Source of the DNA: Colius striatus
Taxonomy: Eukaryota > Chordata > Aves > Coliiformes > Coliidae
Reading direction: 5' to 3'
DNA: 64,000 nt
NCBI RefSeq assembly: GCF_028858725.1
Contig: NC_084763.1
Coordinates: 7,750,001 to 7,814,000 of the forward strand
The first letter of the stretch is position 1, and the number at the start of each line of letters is the position of its first letter. Below, piece after piece: positions 1 through 13,949 of the stretch. Position numbers and translations under genes: made by a program. The notes under the pieces were generated by a model, which was given only the letters and a program-made list of their open reading frames with translations, did no database searches and had not been told where the DNA came from.

Positions 1-1485
1 TGAAAACCATTACAGGCTTTAAAAAAAGGGGACCTGTGACTGCTTTCACTCAAACAGGGCTTCCCATAGTTTCCATGACCAACGGGAGGGCAAGTCCCTT
101 GGAGATTTCTCTCTTTTACTTTCGAGCTTGCACTGTGTGACGAATGGTCAAAGAGGCCTTGGCGTCCTAGGGCAAATAAAGAGCAGGCATATTATTCATT
201 TGGCATCACCAGATCGTTCTGAGTAACAGCATTCTGCACATCAGTGTGTGTGACCTCAGAGAGTAAAGGTAGGTACATTCCATGCTCATAAAGAACTGCC
301 AACAAGGAGTAACTCCACACACATGCAACTGCAAACTTTGTGAAGTTGGTGAGAAAGCACAAATGCACTTTGAGACAGAGAAACGCCACTAAAAAACCAG
401 TAATATTTGAAACAAACAGACCCTTCTCCTAAATCCTCTCGTCTTCCAAAAGTCATCCAAAAAATGCAGTGACTTGTGCCAGGATTGCATCCAGACTGTT
501 TAGCATTCTCTTATGAAACTACCTACCAGGAACTCACTCCATTTCTTTCTGAACCCAATTACAATTTTGGCCTCTGTAAACCCCGTGGCAACAAGTTCCA
601 TAATCACATTGCATGAAGAAGCTAATTATTTCTGGTTTCAAATTGCTACCAGATGGCTATGTGTGTGCAACCTTATATTCTTGTAAATAATTATCTCCAC
701 TTTCCCTGGACCATCCATTTAGTTTCTAGACTTCCAGAAAGAATTCAGTAAATGAGATTCTTTTTAAAAGGCATTAGTTTTGCTGGAATCTTACAGCAAT
801 TTTAGAGTCCTTTTCATAGTAGTGTTGGGGAGAGGTTCCCCTGTAAGGAAAGGTCATCTTAGTTTTGTTTGATAATTGGAGTTCTGGTTTTCCAATATTT
901 TGGACTGAGTTTTTTATTCTAAAAATGATGTAAAATCACACAAAGCCCCGAGTATCCTCCCTAGGGACAGGAACAATTCTCCCTCTGGTATTTCATCTTA
1001 GAACACCAACCAAAGAAAATAGCCCCATTCCTTAGGTGTAACTCTGAAAAGGAAGAATTGAAAACATAACACCTTGTTACAGACAAACCGAGTAACACCA
1101 CAATTCAGTGTCTAAAAACACAACAATAAGCAGGAGTAAAAAACAAATGGCCCTGTAAAGTACTCTGATTTCTGGTATTTATTAAGATTAAAACCTGATT
1201 ACAATGCAATTCTTTTCAGCCTCAAGGGATAAAATTTCAGAATGAGATCACAGAGTGCTTCCAGCTCCATTTAATAGTCTTGTGGTTCAGCTGGGAACAA
1301 ACATTCAAGATGTACGAATTAACAGGACCAAGCCAAAAGGAAGCAGGCAGAACAGTTACTGAACCGTTCCAAGGAAACCCCCATACCCAAATGGCTTATC
1401 TCCCAGAGAATCCCACCCATTTTCATACATTGCTGTGATTCTGTAGTCACAGGGCAGTGGGCAAATCCACAAAGGAAAATTCACC
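1..1485. other. Non-coding, nothing recognised
   Basis: AT-rich sequence without recognisable repeats, exons with paired splice sites, or RNA genes. Short open frames (longest about 65 codons) look random. It may be intronic to a gene starting at the CpG island. Confidence 0.5.
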
Positions 1486-2305
1486 AGGCTGATTCCCCAG
1501 AGGCTGTGCTGCCATTCAGCGGGATCTCAACCGGCTTGAGAGTTGGGCAGGGAGGAACCTCATGAGGTTCAACAAGGACAAATGCAGAGTCCTGCACCTC
1601 AGGAGGAACAACCTCATGCACAGGACAGGCTGGGAGTCGAACTGCTGAAGAGCAGCTCTGCAGAGAGAGACCTGGGAGTCCTGGTTGACAATAAACTGAC
1701 CATGAGCCAGCAATGTGCCCTCGTGGCCAAGAAGGCCAATGGCATCCTGGGGTGCGTGAAGAAGAGCGTGGCCAGCAGGTCAAGGGAGGTTCTGCTCCCC
1801 CTCTACTCTGCCCTGGTGAGGCCTCATCTGGAGTCCTGTGTCCAGTTCTGGGCTCCTCAGCTCAAAAGTCCAGCACAGGGCCACCAAGATGATCATGGGA
1901 CTGGAGCATCTTCCTTATGAGGAAAGGCTGCAGGAACTGGGGCTGTTTAGTCTGGAGAAGAGGAGACTGAGGGAGGATTTCATTAATATTTACAAGTATC
2001 TCAACAATGAGTGTCAGAAGGTTGGGACATCCCTTTTTTCGATGGTATCTAGCAATAGGACAAGGGGTGATGGGATGAAGCTGGAACACAAAACGTTCCA
2101 TTTAAACATCAGAAGAAACTCTTTCCCTGTTGAGGTGAGGGAGCCCTGGCACAGGCTGCCCAGAGGGGTTGTGGAGGCTCCTTCCTTGGAGGTCTTCAAG
2201 ACCCGCCTGGACATGCTCTTATGCAACCTGATCTAGGTGACCCTGCTTCTGCAGGGCAGTTGGACTAGATGATCAATAAAGGTCCCTTCCAACCCCTACC
2301 ATTCT
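1486..2305 (+). mobile_element. CR1 LINE, 5'-truncated 3' part
   Basis: This is the C-terminal part of CR1 ORF2 and its 3' end, in two shifted frames (about 1543-1920 and 1838-2236). Peptides such as [32 protein letters not shown] and [17 protein letters not shown] are diagnostic. It ends in GGTCCCTTCCAACCCCTACC-ATTCT without the full ATTCTATG repeats. About 23 nt are missing relative to the 43.6-kb copy just after the LKS peptide, which causes the frame change. It is an inactive fragment. Confidence 0.95.
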
Positions 2306-2948
2306 GAAAAATAAGGAAAAGAAAAAAAAGAGAGAATCTGTGCATGTGAGTGTTCCTCTTTGCAGTATTTCAAGCTATTTGTTTTAATTTGTCCTTTTCA
2401 TCCTAACAGAGTGAAGCGGAAATCCGCCTCCACACCCAGAACAACAAACAAAAGGGAAAACTAAAAATGCTGCAGCATTCACTCAATCTCCCTCAAAAAT
2501 AACACACCCAAGAGGCCAGGGGCTGAGCTGGGGAAAGCACAGGAGGAGATGCTGCTGCAGACCTCCACTGAGCTGTTGATTCCACCACCCTGATGGTGGC
2601 TGCTTCTCGGTTGTAATCCTCTCTCCAGCTCAGAGCTGTGTGACTCCCCCCCAGCATTCCCCTTAACTCTTGGCTTCATTTTCTTCCCCAGACAAATAAG
2701 ACACTCCTTCTCCAAATAAATATTACAAAGGAGCCCAGCTGCCAGCACGCTGATGGAAGATGTAAGCATTATATAAGAGCTACGTGTGACTAATGCTTGG
2801 TGGCTGCACAAGTTATTTCTGCCTTCATTCTGCTTTTGCAGGCTGATCTCTTGTCACCAAACGATGACTACGTGCGCGCTGGTGATTCTTCAGCAACCGA
2901 ATATTTACACTCCACCCAGAATAAAGCCTACTGTGAATGAGGGAAGGG

Positions 2949-2964
2949 AAATAAATAAATAAAT
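2949..2964 (+). repeat. (AAAT)4 microsatellite
   Basis: Short perfect tetranucleotide run ATAAATAAATAAAT; minor. Confidence 0.8.
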
Positions 2965-5900
2965 GCAGGTGTAATTATAGTTCTCTGAAACCTAAATCAA
3001 CTCCAGAACACGATGGTTACCAGGAACTGCTGAATTTAATCAACATTTCCAGATTGTTGCGTGCCCGCCCTCATCAAAGCATTATCTTGCTTCTGGGAAC
3101 AGCAGGTGCCGTTTTTCCTGCTTATAATCTCACTACAACATAAAAACAATGCTGCACTAATAATGGCTTTTCCCACAGATTATGTTTCTGCTATTAACAC
3201 ACCTTACTACAAACCATTCATTTGAAGTGCCTGGCTGCACCGTTGACTGTTTCAATTACCCAAACATCAATTAGGTTTCCTTTCTTCACTAAATTGGCTA
3301 AGCTTTAAACAGAAATCAAGTTCATTTTCTTTTTCATTCTCTAACTAATGGAATAAGACCAGTTCTATGTAATTACTAGTGACAATCCAGGACTGTGTTT
3401 GAGTGGTTTTTGTACTGGCTTGATTCCTAGCCAAAACCAGTCTGACACAAGCCACAAGTTTATATATCATCATTTTAGCAATAAGAATCACACTGCCTCT
3501 TTTTCTAAGGCGAAAAATCAAGTTACATGACTGCTTCAATCAACACATGATAGAATCTCCTACTGTTTTCTGAGGAAAGGGAAAGTGTCACATTTTCTCA
3601 AAGGGGTGGTCACAATGACTGTACTTGTTTTAACTGATAACACGTAAAGCAAGCCTCAATCTGTCAAGCAAGTGCTCACACTTAAAGCAGTAAGAAGCAT
3701 TTCTAGAAAGCCTTCAGAGGTCACACACATACACAAATCCTATAGCTACAATGTAGATTGCTTCAAACTCTTGTTTCCATATTTATGTACAAGTGGGAGA
3801 GGGAGGAAGAGGGAAGGTGGGATCAGAAACACCGGTGAGTCTGAGTACTGGCCAATTATACATCAGAGAATAAAATGGCTTTCTTTTACTGTCTTACTGG
3901 GAGATAATGGTTACCAAATAGACATATTTCTTGTTAGTAAGTATGGATGCATGCCTACATCTGTCTATTTTCATCCATATACACATCTATTTATACGTGC
4001 TTGTGTATCACCAAGAATCAATGCATAAGAGGATGCAAGAGATTGAGAAGGTAGAAAACTGTGGGGGCAGAATGGCCCAGGAGGCTGCTGATGCCTGTGG
4101 CTGTGGAAGGGCAGGGGTAAGGCAGCACTGCTGGTCAAGGGCACCACACATGCCACCTGTGCTGCCCATGTGGGCACAGAGAAAAAGAAGTCTGGGACTT
4201 GCAAAGCAATAGAGAGATCCAGATGATGAAGATGTGATGATCTTGCAGGGTAAACAATCACACCAAGTCCCTAGAGAAGCGGGGAAGACGGGGCAAACAG
4301 GGATTTGAGGGCTCGAATAGACAGCAGGAACGAGAAGTTTAGCAGCTCCTCACCACAGCACAGGTGCTGCCTGGAGAGAAATGGTGGCTGCAGAGAGCAC
4401 AGCTTCTGTGGTTCAGTTTTTTAAAGCAGATTCACAAATCATTTGTGACAGTCACAGTCAGTCCCCATAAAAACGCCCCTGGAAGACCTTTCCTTGTTGG
4501 ATTTTGGTTCTTACTCTGGACCTGGAGCAAAATAAAGTGAATTCAAATGACTTAAGCTCAGAACAACGTGTATATACAGAGCTTCAACCAATCTATACCT
4601 TAAGGAATTGCTTAGCTACACCCCCTACAAGCACAGAGTAACAGGGTTTGCAGAGGTCACCTATCCTGGCAATTAAAAGTGTATTGCTTCCACTTGTCCT
4701 TCAAAACTTCCAGACTGGCCAAAGGAAGGGATGAGTTTTTGTTCATTAATTAAAAACTTGTCACTCATGTTGCATTCCCTCCTGGCTCTCCTGCTTGAGA
4801 TCACAGTTTCAGTAATTAACTGAATGGTTTAGCCAACAGCTAATTCTGCTATCAAGTCACAGGCTGCAGTGGAATCAGATTTTGTGTTAGGAGCATTACG
4901 ACACAATTTGAAACAGAAACAGGGACTAGTTATGCACTGCTTTCTGTGAATAAGATGTTATTTAAGGCCTGCAATTCCTTTAGAAGGCTTTGGATCCATT
5001 TGAAAGCCTCCACTTCCAAAAGCAACCATGAATACTCCCAAAAACATTAGCACTGTTCTTCACACAAGTGAAGTTGCACGGGTCAGAAATGACATATCTG
5101 AGAGATGTTTTGATATACTGGTCCCAATGCACCATAAACAAAACACTGTTTCAAATGGGAAGGGACAGAACAGCATGAAACATGCTTGGGTTTTCCTCAA
5201 GCCCTAACAAATTCCTGCAAAACAAAGACATTAGTGGGGAAAAAACCCCTTAAATTGGAGCCTAAAACATTTAATTCATGTCAAAATATCACAAGTATCT
5301 TGAAATACTTGAGGGTGAAGAACTTCTCTGGCCTTTCACTCAGAGCAGCCAAGTACACAGTTCACACAGGTTACCAGTGTGCATCAGCAGTCAGCTCCAG
5401 GGTGCAATCTGAGTCCTCCAGAAGCATGTCATCTTGGTCTCCTCTTCTTGCTGTAAATTATTAAATGCTGCAACTTTCAGGGCTAGTGCACACTGGTAGT
5501 GCCCAGGACTGAGGTAGTAGTACACTCAATATACTAAATTACTCGCCTGGAAACAAAACACGATCACAGGCATCCTTTTTCAGCATGTAAATTTTACATG
5601 GGCATGGCTTACAGTCCTATTGCTGGAAATACTGCTGGTGAATTTCTCTCTAAAGAGCCACAGCTGTAGCACTCTCTCTTTCCTTCCCTCCCTGTCATAT
5701 TTATCAGCATTTTAAGGCACAGATTTTGAGTCTGGACTGGTGGGTTTGGAGTTGGGTGGGTTGGTTTTGTTAACAACAAAAGGCAGTCATACTGTGTCAG
5801 ATCTGTCCAGATAAAGTCCTGAGTAGAAAAAGAAAGTGCAGCTTCACAAAGGTTGGATCAAGACAGTGTCAAATGCAGCAGGATAGTCCCTGCTAGTTCC

Positions 5901-6299
5901 AGCCTGAGCAAGCTCCAATGGCTCACACAGCTCAGAGGTATGGTGCTCAGACCTCAGCAAGCTTCAAGCCAAGCTTCAAAACTGTCTTTTCCCCTTCAAT
6001 AGCTACTTTAGTAACTGTTAGAGGACAGTCAAGCACCAGAATTGAGAAGACAGTTTGTCTCCCCTCTGTGTAGAAGCTGTTTAATTCAAGGAGAAGCAGA
6101 CAGAGCAGATCACAAAGGGAAGGAAAGGAACATTTGAAAATGAGGCATCCAGAGGTATTATGCCAGCCATTGTGATGGGAGGTCAGTGTCTGTCTGCTTT
6201 CAAAAACCCCACCAGCTATGCCACTGAGACTGTGATGTTGACAAGTGGAAGCTGAGCACTCGGATCAACAGTTTGGGACTGAGTAAAGGTAGCTGGGCT

Positions 6300-6660
6300 T
6301 CTCACACAGAGACTGGGAGCCAACAAAGGAAACTGAGGAGACTGGAAATGGCTTGTCAGAAAAGGAGACTGGAAGAAAACACAGAGCACAGGGGTATGGC
6401 TACCAAAGGAAACTTAGACACCTACAGAGAGACAAACTGGGCTACGGAGAAGGGGGTCACTCTGTCCTCTCTTGTGTTATGGAAGACAATTGTCTCAAAC
6501 AAAGAGACAAGATTAGAAATTTCTTATCAAAAAAAGTGATGGCAAAAGGATTTAAAGTTCATTGAGCGAATGCCAAGGAGAGACGCAGTGCAGTGCGAGC
6601 TGGGGAGACAGCTGGAACCTGCAGGCAGGGGAAGGCTGGAAATAGGAGAGGGGACTGGAA
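6300..6660 (+). repeat. Degenerate GGAGACTGGAA repeat
   Basis: Variants of the word GGAGACTGGAA occur at about 6308, 6337, 6364 and 6650 within a purine-rich stretch that also repeats AAAGGAAACT. It may be an eroded minisatellite; no unit length is clear. Confidence 0.35.
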
Positions 6661-9600
6661 GGGGTATTGCTCTTTTGGCATCGCCATCTAGAGGTCAGCT
6701 AGCACGTAGCAGGGCCAGACACTGAAAAATGAAACCAAGTGAAGAACTGGTCTGGGAGGTTAAGAGAGGTTACAGGAGGGCATGGGATAGACTGCAAGGA
6801 GCAAACAGGGCCACAGTTAGACACTAACAGCAGTTTCTGTGCACTTTGATACTGGCTGGTAGCAATTCCTGTGAACTTTAATGTCACAGTGGAAGCAGAT
6901 GGAGACAGTCAGAGGGGAGCTGTAAAATGTGAGGGTGAAAACATGAGCAGGTCAGGAAGTAGGATGCTGAACTTAGGCAAAGGGATAGGAACCGTTCTCA
7001 CACGGTATGCTGCTTTGTGGTTCCTAATACAGGACATCTACCTGCTTTTGTCATCACTCCCCATATTACTTCACCTTGATTTATTCATTTTTTTTCCAAA
7101 GAACAGGAAAAAACTACGTGCACACAAAGAGCTGGCTTCATTGAGAGAACATTACCGAGCTCATCATTAAGACAGGACAAAATTAGAGTCATCAGCATTA
7201 CTTTAACTCGCTTCCACCTTGCAAACAAGACAGTTTAAGAGTGCATACAATTTTCTTCCCGTGTCTCCTCCAGGGCACAGTGGATCCTCTTTTACAGATC
7301 AACTGGAATCAGGAGGGTACTATAAAAAAAACCCTCTGTAATTAGAAGAGATGAAAAGTGTGTAGTGAAAGAGTACAGGAAGAAGAACAGTTTCTCTGCA
7401 TGAAGCAGTGCAGTTCTGAAGAACTGAATATTTTCCCCAATCAATTCCATAGAGTTTCTAAGCAATTGACTTAGTTTAGATTTCTCAGAGTTGATTACAT
7501 TCTGCTGGCCAAAACAATATCCTGAGACCTGATCTGCAAATCTGCTCAGTGTTTACAGCTGCAAGAGAATATACAAGACAAAGTATCTCAGGCACAAGGT
7601 AATGTAACACAACACATAGATAATGCTAAATCACCCCAAAATTTGGGACCTAGGTGTCTCAAGTTGCATCCTTCCCAAATTAAAGCACTTTTGACTTTAT
7701 TTTTGGTACCTTGATTCCCACTGATTGCAGCTCATGCCCTCGCTTTACAGGTATCACAGAGATGCTAATCCATGTTTGTTGCTGCAGCAACAACCATGAC
7801 AGAAAAGCCCAGAAGTTAATAAGCCTGTATTAACAGCAGGGTTCAAAAAGCACGCAGTGAAAGGCACAGACAGTCAGGGCAGCCACTAAGTAAATGCTCA
7901 TTAGGTAAGCTTTGTCCATCACATGCACTGATGGAGCCAGAGACCCTGGAGGGGAGAAAAAAGCACCATCTGATAGTGTAATTCATGTTTATATCTTAAT
8001 GCACAGGAACACAGGTTAGGGGGACAGCACTGCAAATCAATGCTCATCAAGATTCGACTTTGTAACCTGAACAATGTTAGATTATAAGTACCTGGCCTTG
8101 TAGAAATACATTTTTTGTTACACACTGAACAAATATATTGGGCAAATCATATGTGTTCAGAGTACATTTGATGGTGAGGCAGTTATAAAATATACTATGC
8201 AACACAATATTACTGTAAGTCATATGGTATTATAGCCATGTTTCACTGAAACAAATAAAATGGGCAATACAGTCTAAGTCATTTTGGAAGACCAAAGTGG
8301 ATTTTATCCAATTACATTAAAAAAACCTCACCATAATATTTGCACAAACCCTTATCTGCATCAGCTACTGGTGCAGAAGGGAAAGAAAACCACGTTCAAT
8401 ACTATGAATACTGTTTGGGAGCTTGCAAGAACAGTTTTAATATTGTCACAGTGCAAAAAGAAATGAAAAGAAGTAAGGAATCTGTTTAATTTCTATAACA
8501 TCATTTTTGCTACCCTAAAGGGCACCTCATGCTAGTATATCCATGTCCATTATTGGAGATCAATCGCTGACCCAGCACTGAAGCAGTTTGCAGAAAACTA
8601 AAAGCAGCTCAGCTCACTGAAGGAAAACTAATTTGGGCTGATTAAAGAAAGGGGGGGGAGGAAAGAATATCTCATAAATATACAGTTCTAGCCCTAAAAG
8701 ATCCTATCAAATTAGTATGACAGGATTCCAAGTTCATTATCTTTCACAATCTCACATCAAGCATGCCTCAACTTGCACGCAATACTATTTTTTCCTTTAA
8801 CTATCAACCCTGCAAAGTCAGCTGTGTGTCAAGTTGGCTGCCATCTGTCCTGTCCCACACATCACCAACACAACTAAAGTTTCTCCCGGCCAAATATGTC
8901 TCGTCCCATTAAGTGACTGCCAAAGTATCAGCTGTGAGGAAAGAAACGTCCTTAGTGGCTACTCCTAGAATACAAAGGCACGGCAGACACACAGTTTTGG
9001 TCCCACTCCTTGCCCTTGTAAGGGCAGGCAAGATGACTTCAAAACTTCAGTTACCACATCTCCATCACATCTGCTTTTTATTTTGAGTATAAAACCAACA
9101 CCCATTAAGTCATGTAAACTGGAAACTAGAGACGTTCAAATGTTTCGGTTCCATGCGTGCCCATTCTCATTCTTCCCCAATTTTTCGCTCTAGAAAGGAA
9201 AAAAGAAGAGGCTCCGCTCCCTTCTCCCTGCCCATTTCTCACACTCCCTTTTCACTGCTAGTTTTGGGACATGGACCTGAGTTTATGGGAGATCCTAGAG
9301 GGCAAAGAGTACCAGAGCAGCTAAAAAGCAGGGAGATGTTGTAGCAAAGGATGGCAAGCATCACCTGGAGGGAGAGCCTGGGTGGAAAACCTTGCAGCCA
9401 TCTGGACTTTGGCCGAGGGAGACGGAGCCTGGGGGATGCCCACGTTGGATCTCTCGCTACAGCTAGAAGAGCTCAAGATTTCTCCCCTCTGAGGATGGAT
9501 GGTGTCCCTGTGCCACCTCCTGCCCCACTGTGGGTGCCACCCTGCAGTGAAATGCGTGTAGGAGGCTCAGCACGCAGCAACACGTGACAGCATTTACTGT

Positions 9601-10689
9601 TATGAGAACCACGAGGGATAGATGACATTTAGCATCCACCTCTCCCTCTTTTTCCTCAAAGAAGATAAACTCGGGTTTTTCCTTGCCTGCTTTGTTGTTT
9701 CACTTTTGCTCCCTTCTCCTTTGCTAAATGTTCAGAGCCCCTTTGCAGCCTGCTCTGGCCCCCCTCCTGCCCAACTGCCCCCAGGATGGAGCAGCAGGGT
9801 CCAGCCTGCTGCAAGGCAGCCTGGTTTGCATTCTCAACATTATGCTCTTTTTTTCCAACCTGGCCATAGCGTTTGAGCAAAAAATCACCTTCCCAGGCAC
9901 TCACCTCCCTCCTCTGCATGCCCACAGCCACCCCACTGTACAGTTTCAGATTTTCTAAATCAAGCCATTTGTAATTTAAAAAAAAAAAATAAAATATTTA
10001 CAGCAAACACAGATGGCTATTGCCATGTGTTAGTGTTAAACTGAGCTGAATCACCCCCAGAGCAGCAGATGAAGGTAAAGATTTCACAGAGTCTGGTAAT
10101 GAGTCACGAGCGCCATCATTTTTACTTTGTTTTGGGTTTTGGTTTTTTTTTTAGAGCAGAACCCCACTTTCATTATTATCTTTCTGACATTTTAAGGGTG
10201 GTAAATTAAAAGAGAGCATAAAGAAAGCCTTCTAAAGAAGTATACAGATGCATAATCTGGGAAGGCTAAGTGGAACGTAAGACTGCACGTGAAATGAATC
10301 AGCGCCTTTGGAGGTGTGAGGCTCAGTTTGTTACCCTGCATGAGACAAAAAAAAAACCCTAAAAAAGAAGAGTATTATGAAACTACTCATTTATTTCATT
10401 TTTTACAAAAATGACAGGCTGAGTGTTTTACTGGGAACAGCCACAGCTGCCTTCTGCAGTTTGACAGCTTTAGGGTCTGCCCTAAAGTAATCAGAGAAGT
10501 GAGGTCTACAGTCCAGGACCTTCCATCAAGAATCTTTCAGGTGAGGGACAGAACTGACAGAGGGGAAACAAAAACATCTTATACAACTGTGATACTTGCC
10601 AGGATCCATCTGGCAAAGCCCTCCGTGTGTTTCTCAAGGCTCAGTGTGCAGGAGTTTCACTTTCACATTGATGCTCTTGACTCCTGAAC

Positions 10690-10960
10690 TACCATAAACT
10701 TCAAATTAATTATTCATGTTTCATCACAAAGCGAGCTTTCACTGCTTTTAGTCCCATTAGCCAACATTGCCTCAAAGGAGCAGGATTCTGTTTCTTCTTG
10801 TGGGAGATTTTATTTGCATTGCTTCCTAAATCTCAACGTGATGACTAATCGGTGGCAACTGAGCAAACCTAGTGAAAATAAACCAGCTCGCAGAGGTGTC
10901 ACTGAGGGTTTAATTAGGCTTCCAGATCCTTTATCACCAATAACCTTGTTGCATAACCAA
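10690..10960. promoter_or_regulatory. Candidate conserved non-coding element, left block
   Basis: Repeat-free sequence with TTAATTATTCATG (10706-10718), an octamer ATTTGCAT (10812-10819), ATGACTAATCGG and GGTTTAATTAGGC. Clusters of homeobox/POU words about 3.4 kb inside from the CpG island could mark an intronic enhancer. Supported by motif texture only. Confidence 0.25.
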
Positions 10961-13949
10961 AGGAAAGAGCCAGCCAGGGTTTGATTCTCCATCTGGTTTG
11001 CAAGAGGGGCAATTACCCAAAAGTTTTCTTTGGTAATTCAGCACATTCAAGAGAGGTTAACTCACAGATAAAAGTAGAACTCCCAAGCCCATTATTCCAG
11101 GACCACTTTTTCAGAAGAGACTTGTCATTTGAGAAGATGCTCATTCTATGAGAAGAGACTCATGTTAAAGTCAACACTGCAAAATAAACGGATACGCAGA
11201 ACTTATGAAAAAAATAATGGCTTTCTCCAGGAAAACCCTAAGCCAGTGCTAATTAGAGTTAAAAGCATGATGACAAGCAGAAAGATCAGGATTTTCACAC
11301 CACCAGACACTTTTCAGCATTTCCATTAACTACATTATTTGGGGTGACAAGTAAAAGGGGAAAAAAAAAAAAGAAGTAGTTGTGCAGGCTAGCAATACTG
11401 ATTGAGTGGGAGACTGTGTTTTCAGAATGGTTACTGGGAGCTTCTCCTAAGAATATTTGACACAAACAAGCATTTTGCATTCTTAACAATAATTAGACTG
11501 AGTAAACTACACCAGCAACAGAGGGGAAGATGATGAATGTGTCTGATTTCCATTTGCAGTGAAGGCAAACTACTAATAAGTAAGATAAACAGTTTGCAAG
11601 CACTACCAAAACACCGAATTTACATTAGAACCAGCTAAGACGGTAGGTCCTTCTCCTTTTTCATTGTTTCCAGTAGCTGGTGAACACTCCAAAAGGACTA
11701 ACCCCATACCCTGAAAAGGAGAAAAGTCTGTATACTCTTAAGAAGTGTCACATTCACCTCTTCCAACTATTATATTTTCAGCTCTGATCCAAGTCGTACT
11801 GAAGCTAATTAAAAGATGCACATTAACATCAGCGAGATGGGGATCAGATCTGAGGCTGTGAAAGTCACCTGATGCTAATGCGAATGCTCTGATGCCACTT
11901 ATAGTTACAAGAAATTCTATAACACACTGATTTCAACTGTTTTCAAAGGTTTAGTAGCCATCAAGTCAAAGGAAAAGAGGAAAAGCAGTGACATTCACAC
12001 TAGAGCTGTTGGAAAGGAAGGGAAGGAGCACAAGCTTCTCCGCTTTCTACAGAACTATAGATGTTTCTGCAGAAAACAAAGTCAGCTAAGTAATCTTAGA
12101 AATGGGGAAGTGAATCCCACACAACTTCCCTTAGTCACCACATGCTGAAAGTCCCGCAGATGCCAGAATTGTGAAGCTCTGCAGAACAAGACTAGAAAAA
12201 GCAGCAGTGCAGACAGATAAAAAGCACATAGTGACACTACCAGATAAAGATACCTTCAAAACTCAGGTTGGCATGCCCAAGGTAATTAAGTATAAAAAAA
12301 CCCACCACAATAAAGACAAGGTAAACTTTAGCACAGCTCAAATTCAGAGGCTTGAACAGCTGCCACTATCTTGAATTAAAACCCAGTTGTCTTATCTCTG
12401 CTGACAGTTTAAGCCCAATTAACCAATTCAAGTTAATGAACCACAGATGGAGATTTAGCAGAAGCTAGCTCTCAGCTGATGTGTCCTGTTACAAATATCT
12501 TCATGGAAAAAGTCATGCCATTTCAGGAGATCCATGCCCATAACACTAAGAAAGAGACTCCAACTCTACAGGATCAGTTTTATCCAGAGAGCTGCAAGAC
12601 AGCTTTCCCAGATATAAAATGCAGCCACCACCTAACAGAATCGCTATAACAACTGTACTTTTACAACATAAAGTGACTACAACACGTTTTGTAGCTTGCT
12701 TTCACTTGCTAACTGTTTTGGGTTTTGCTGGATCTCAACATTCAGAGCCAAAGCTACATTTAGACAATTAAAGCCAGCAAACCACAAGAAAAGCATCATG
12801 AGGGACAAGGAGAACTAAAGGAAAAGGAGACAAGGAGGTGGGAAGACCAACTTGCACACAAGCATGCTTATACATGTATTTTCCTTTCTATATAAAGCTG
12901 GTTGCAAAAGCATTCATGAGGAACTAGCAGGTTTGGTGATAAATTCTTCCCTTCCCACGATACAGGATGCAATCTAAATGCTCAGAGGAAGAAGGTAGAA
13001 TTTTGTTACACTGTTGCAAAGGGTTTGTTTGTTTGCTTTTAAAAGGGAAACTTTTCAGTACTCAGTGAAGCAAAAGTTTCCGTTTATGAGGTTGTTTCCA
13101 AACACAGTGCCTCATAACCTGAAAACCAGTTCCCTTAGCTCAAACCAGTGGCCCGGCCACTCCTGCTGACATTGTGTACTGAATGTTCTCTGAGGGTGGC
13201 AGAAAATAATGCTGCACAGTGAAAAAGTTAGTTATGGAATCGTTTTCCTATAAATATCTATTCTGTTACTGACTAGGAGCAAACACAACCGGTATAACTA
13301 CAGAAGTCAGGGGGATACAAGGGCACAAGCAGCATCCTTCCCCAGAGGTTTGGCTACCCCATGTCACAGCATCCCCATCTGACACCACAGCCCTTCCCAC
13401 CCTGTGAGCCCGTGCCTGTGCTCCGACAGCTCAGGCTGTTGGAATTTCCCAGCTGAAGGGAAACCCACCACCCTTAACCGTGTCTTAACACACGCTTGTG
13501 CCAACAGCTTACAATGTCTACAGCGCAGCGCACCGGTGCTCTCCGAGCGTTCATTGCAAGCGAGCTGCGCACACGCTCATTATGAGGAGAGCAAGTTACT
13601 TCTGATCTTCAGTCTTCATCGCAGTACAGATGGCACCGTGCGTGCCTGTCGGAACGGCGACCGCTGACTTCACACCCAGACTTCAGAGCTTGTTCTCGTA
13701 CCCCGCACAGCTGCCGCCGGTGGTCTCCAAGCACGGGAGAGGGGGCACGGGTAGCCTGACACACACACACCCCCAGGACTCCCTGTGGGGAGCTGCACAA
13801 GCTTACTCCCCGTGTGGCAGCAGCTTCTCGTCCCCCTTCCCAAAGGCAACGAACCCGCTTTGTTAGTTTGCACTACGCTACAAAGCGGGGATGAGGGGGG
13901 CTTCCCTCTAATTGAAACCACAAGTCCCTGGAGGAGCACAGCGGAATGA

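Larger units (their letters stand above)
2306..13949. other. 11.6-kb repeat-poor non-coding block
   Basis: No CR1 or other recognisable transposon and no exon I can support. It contains short A- and T-runs (9979, 10140), an (AAAT)4 tract, a purine-rich degenerate repeat at about 6.3-6.7 kb, and a candidate regulatory element at 10.7-10.96 kb. If the CpG-island exon is real, this is its first intron. Confidence 0.5.
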
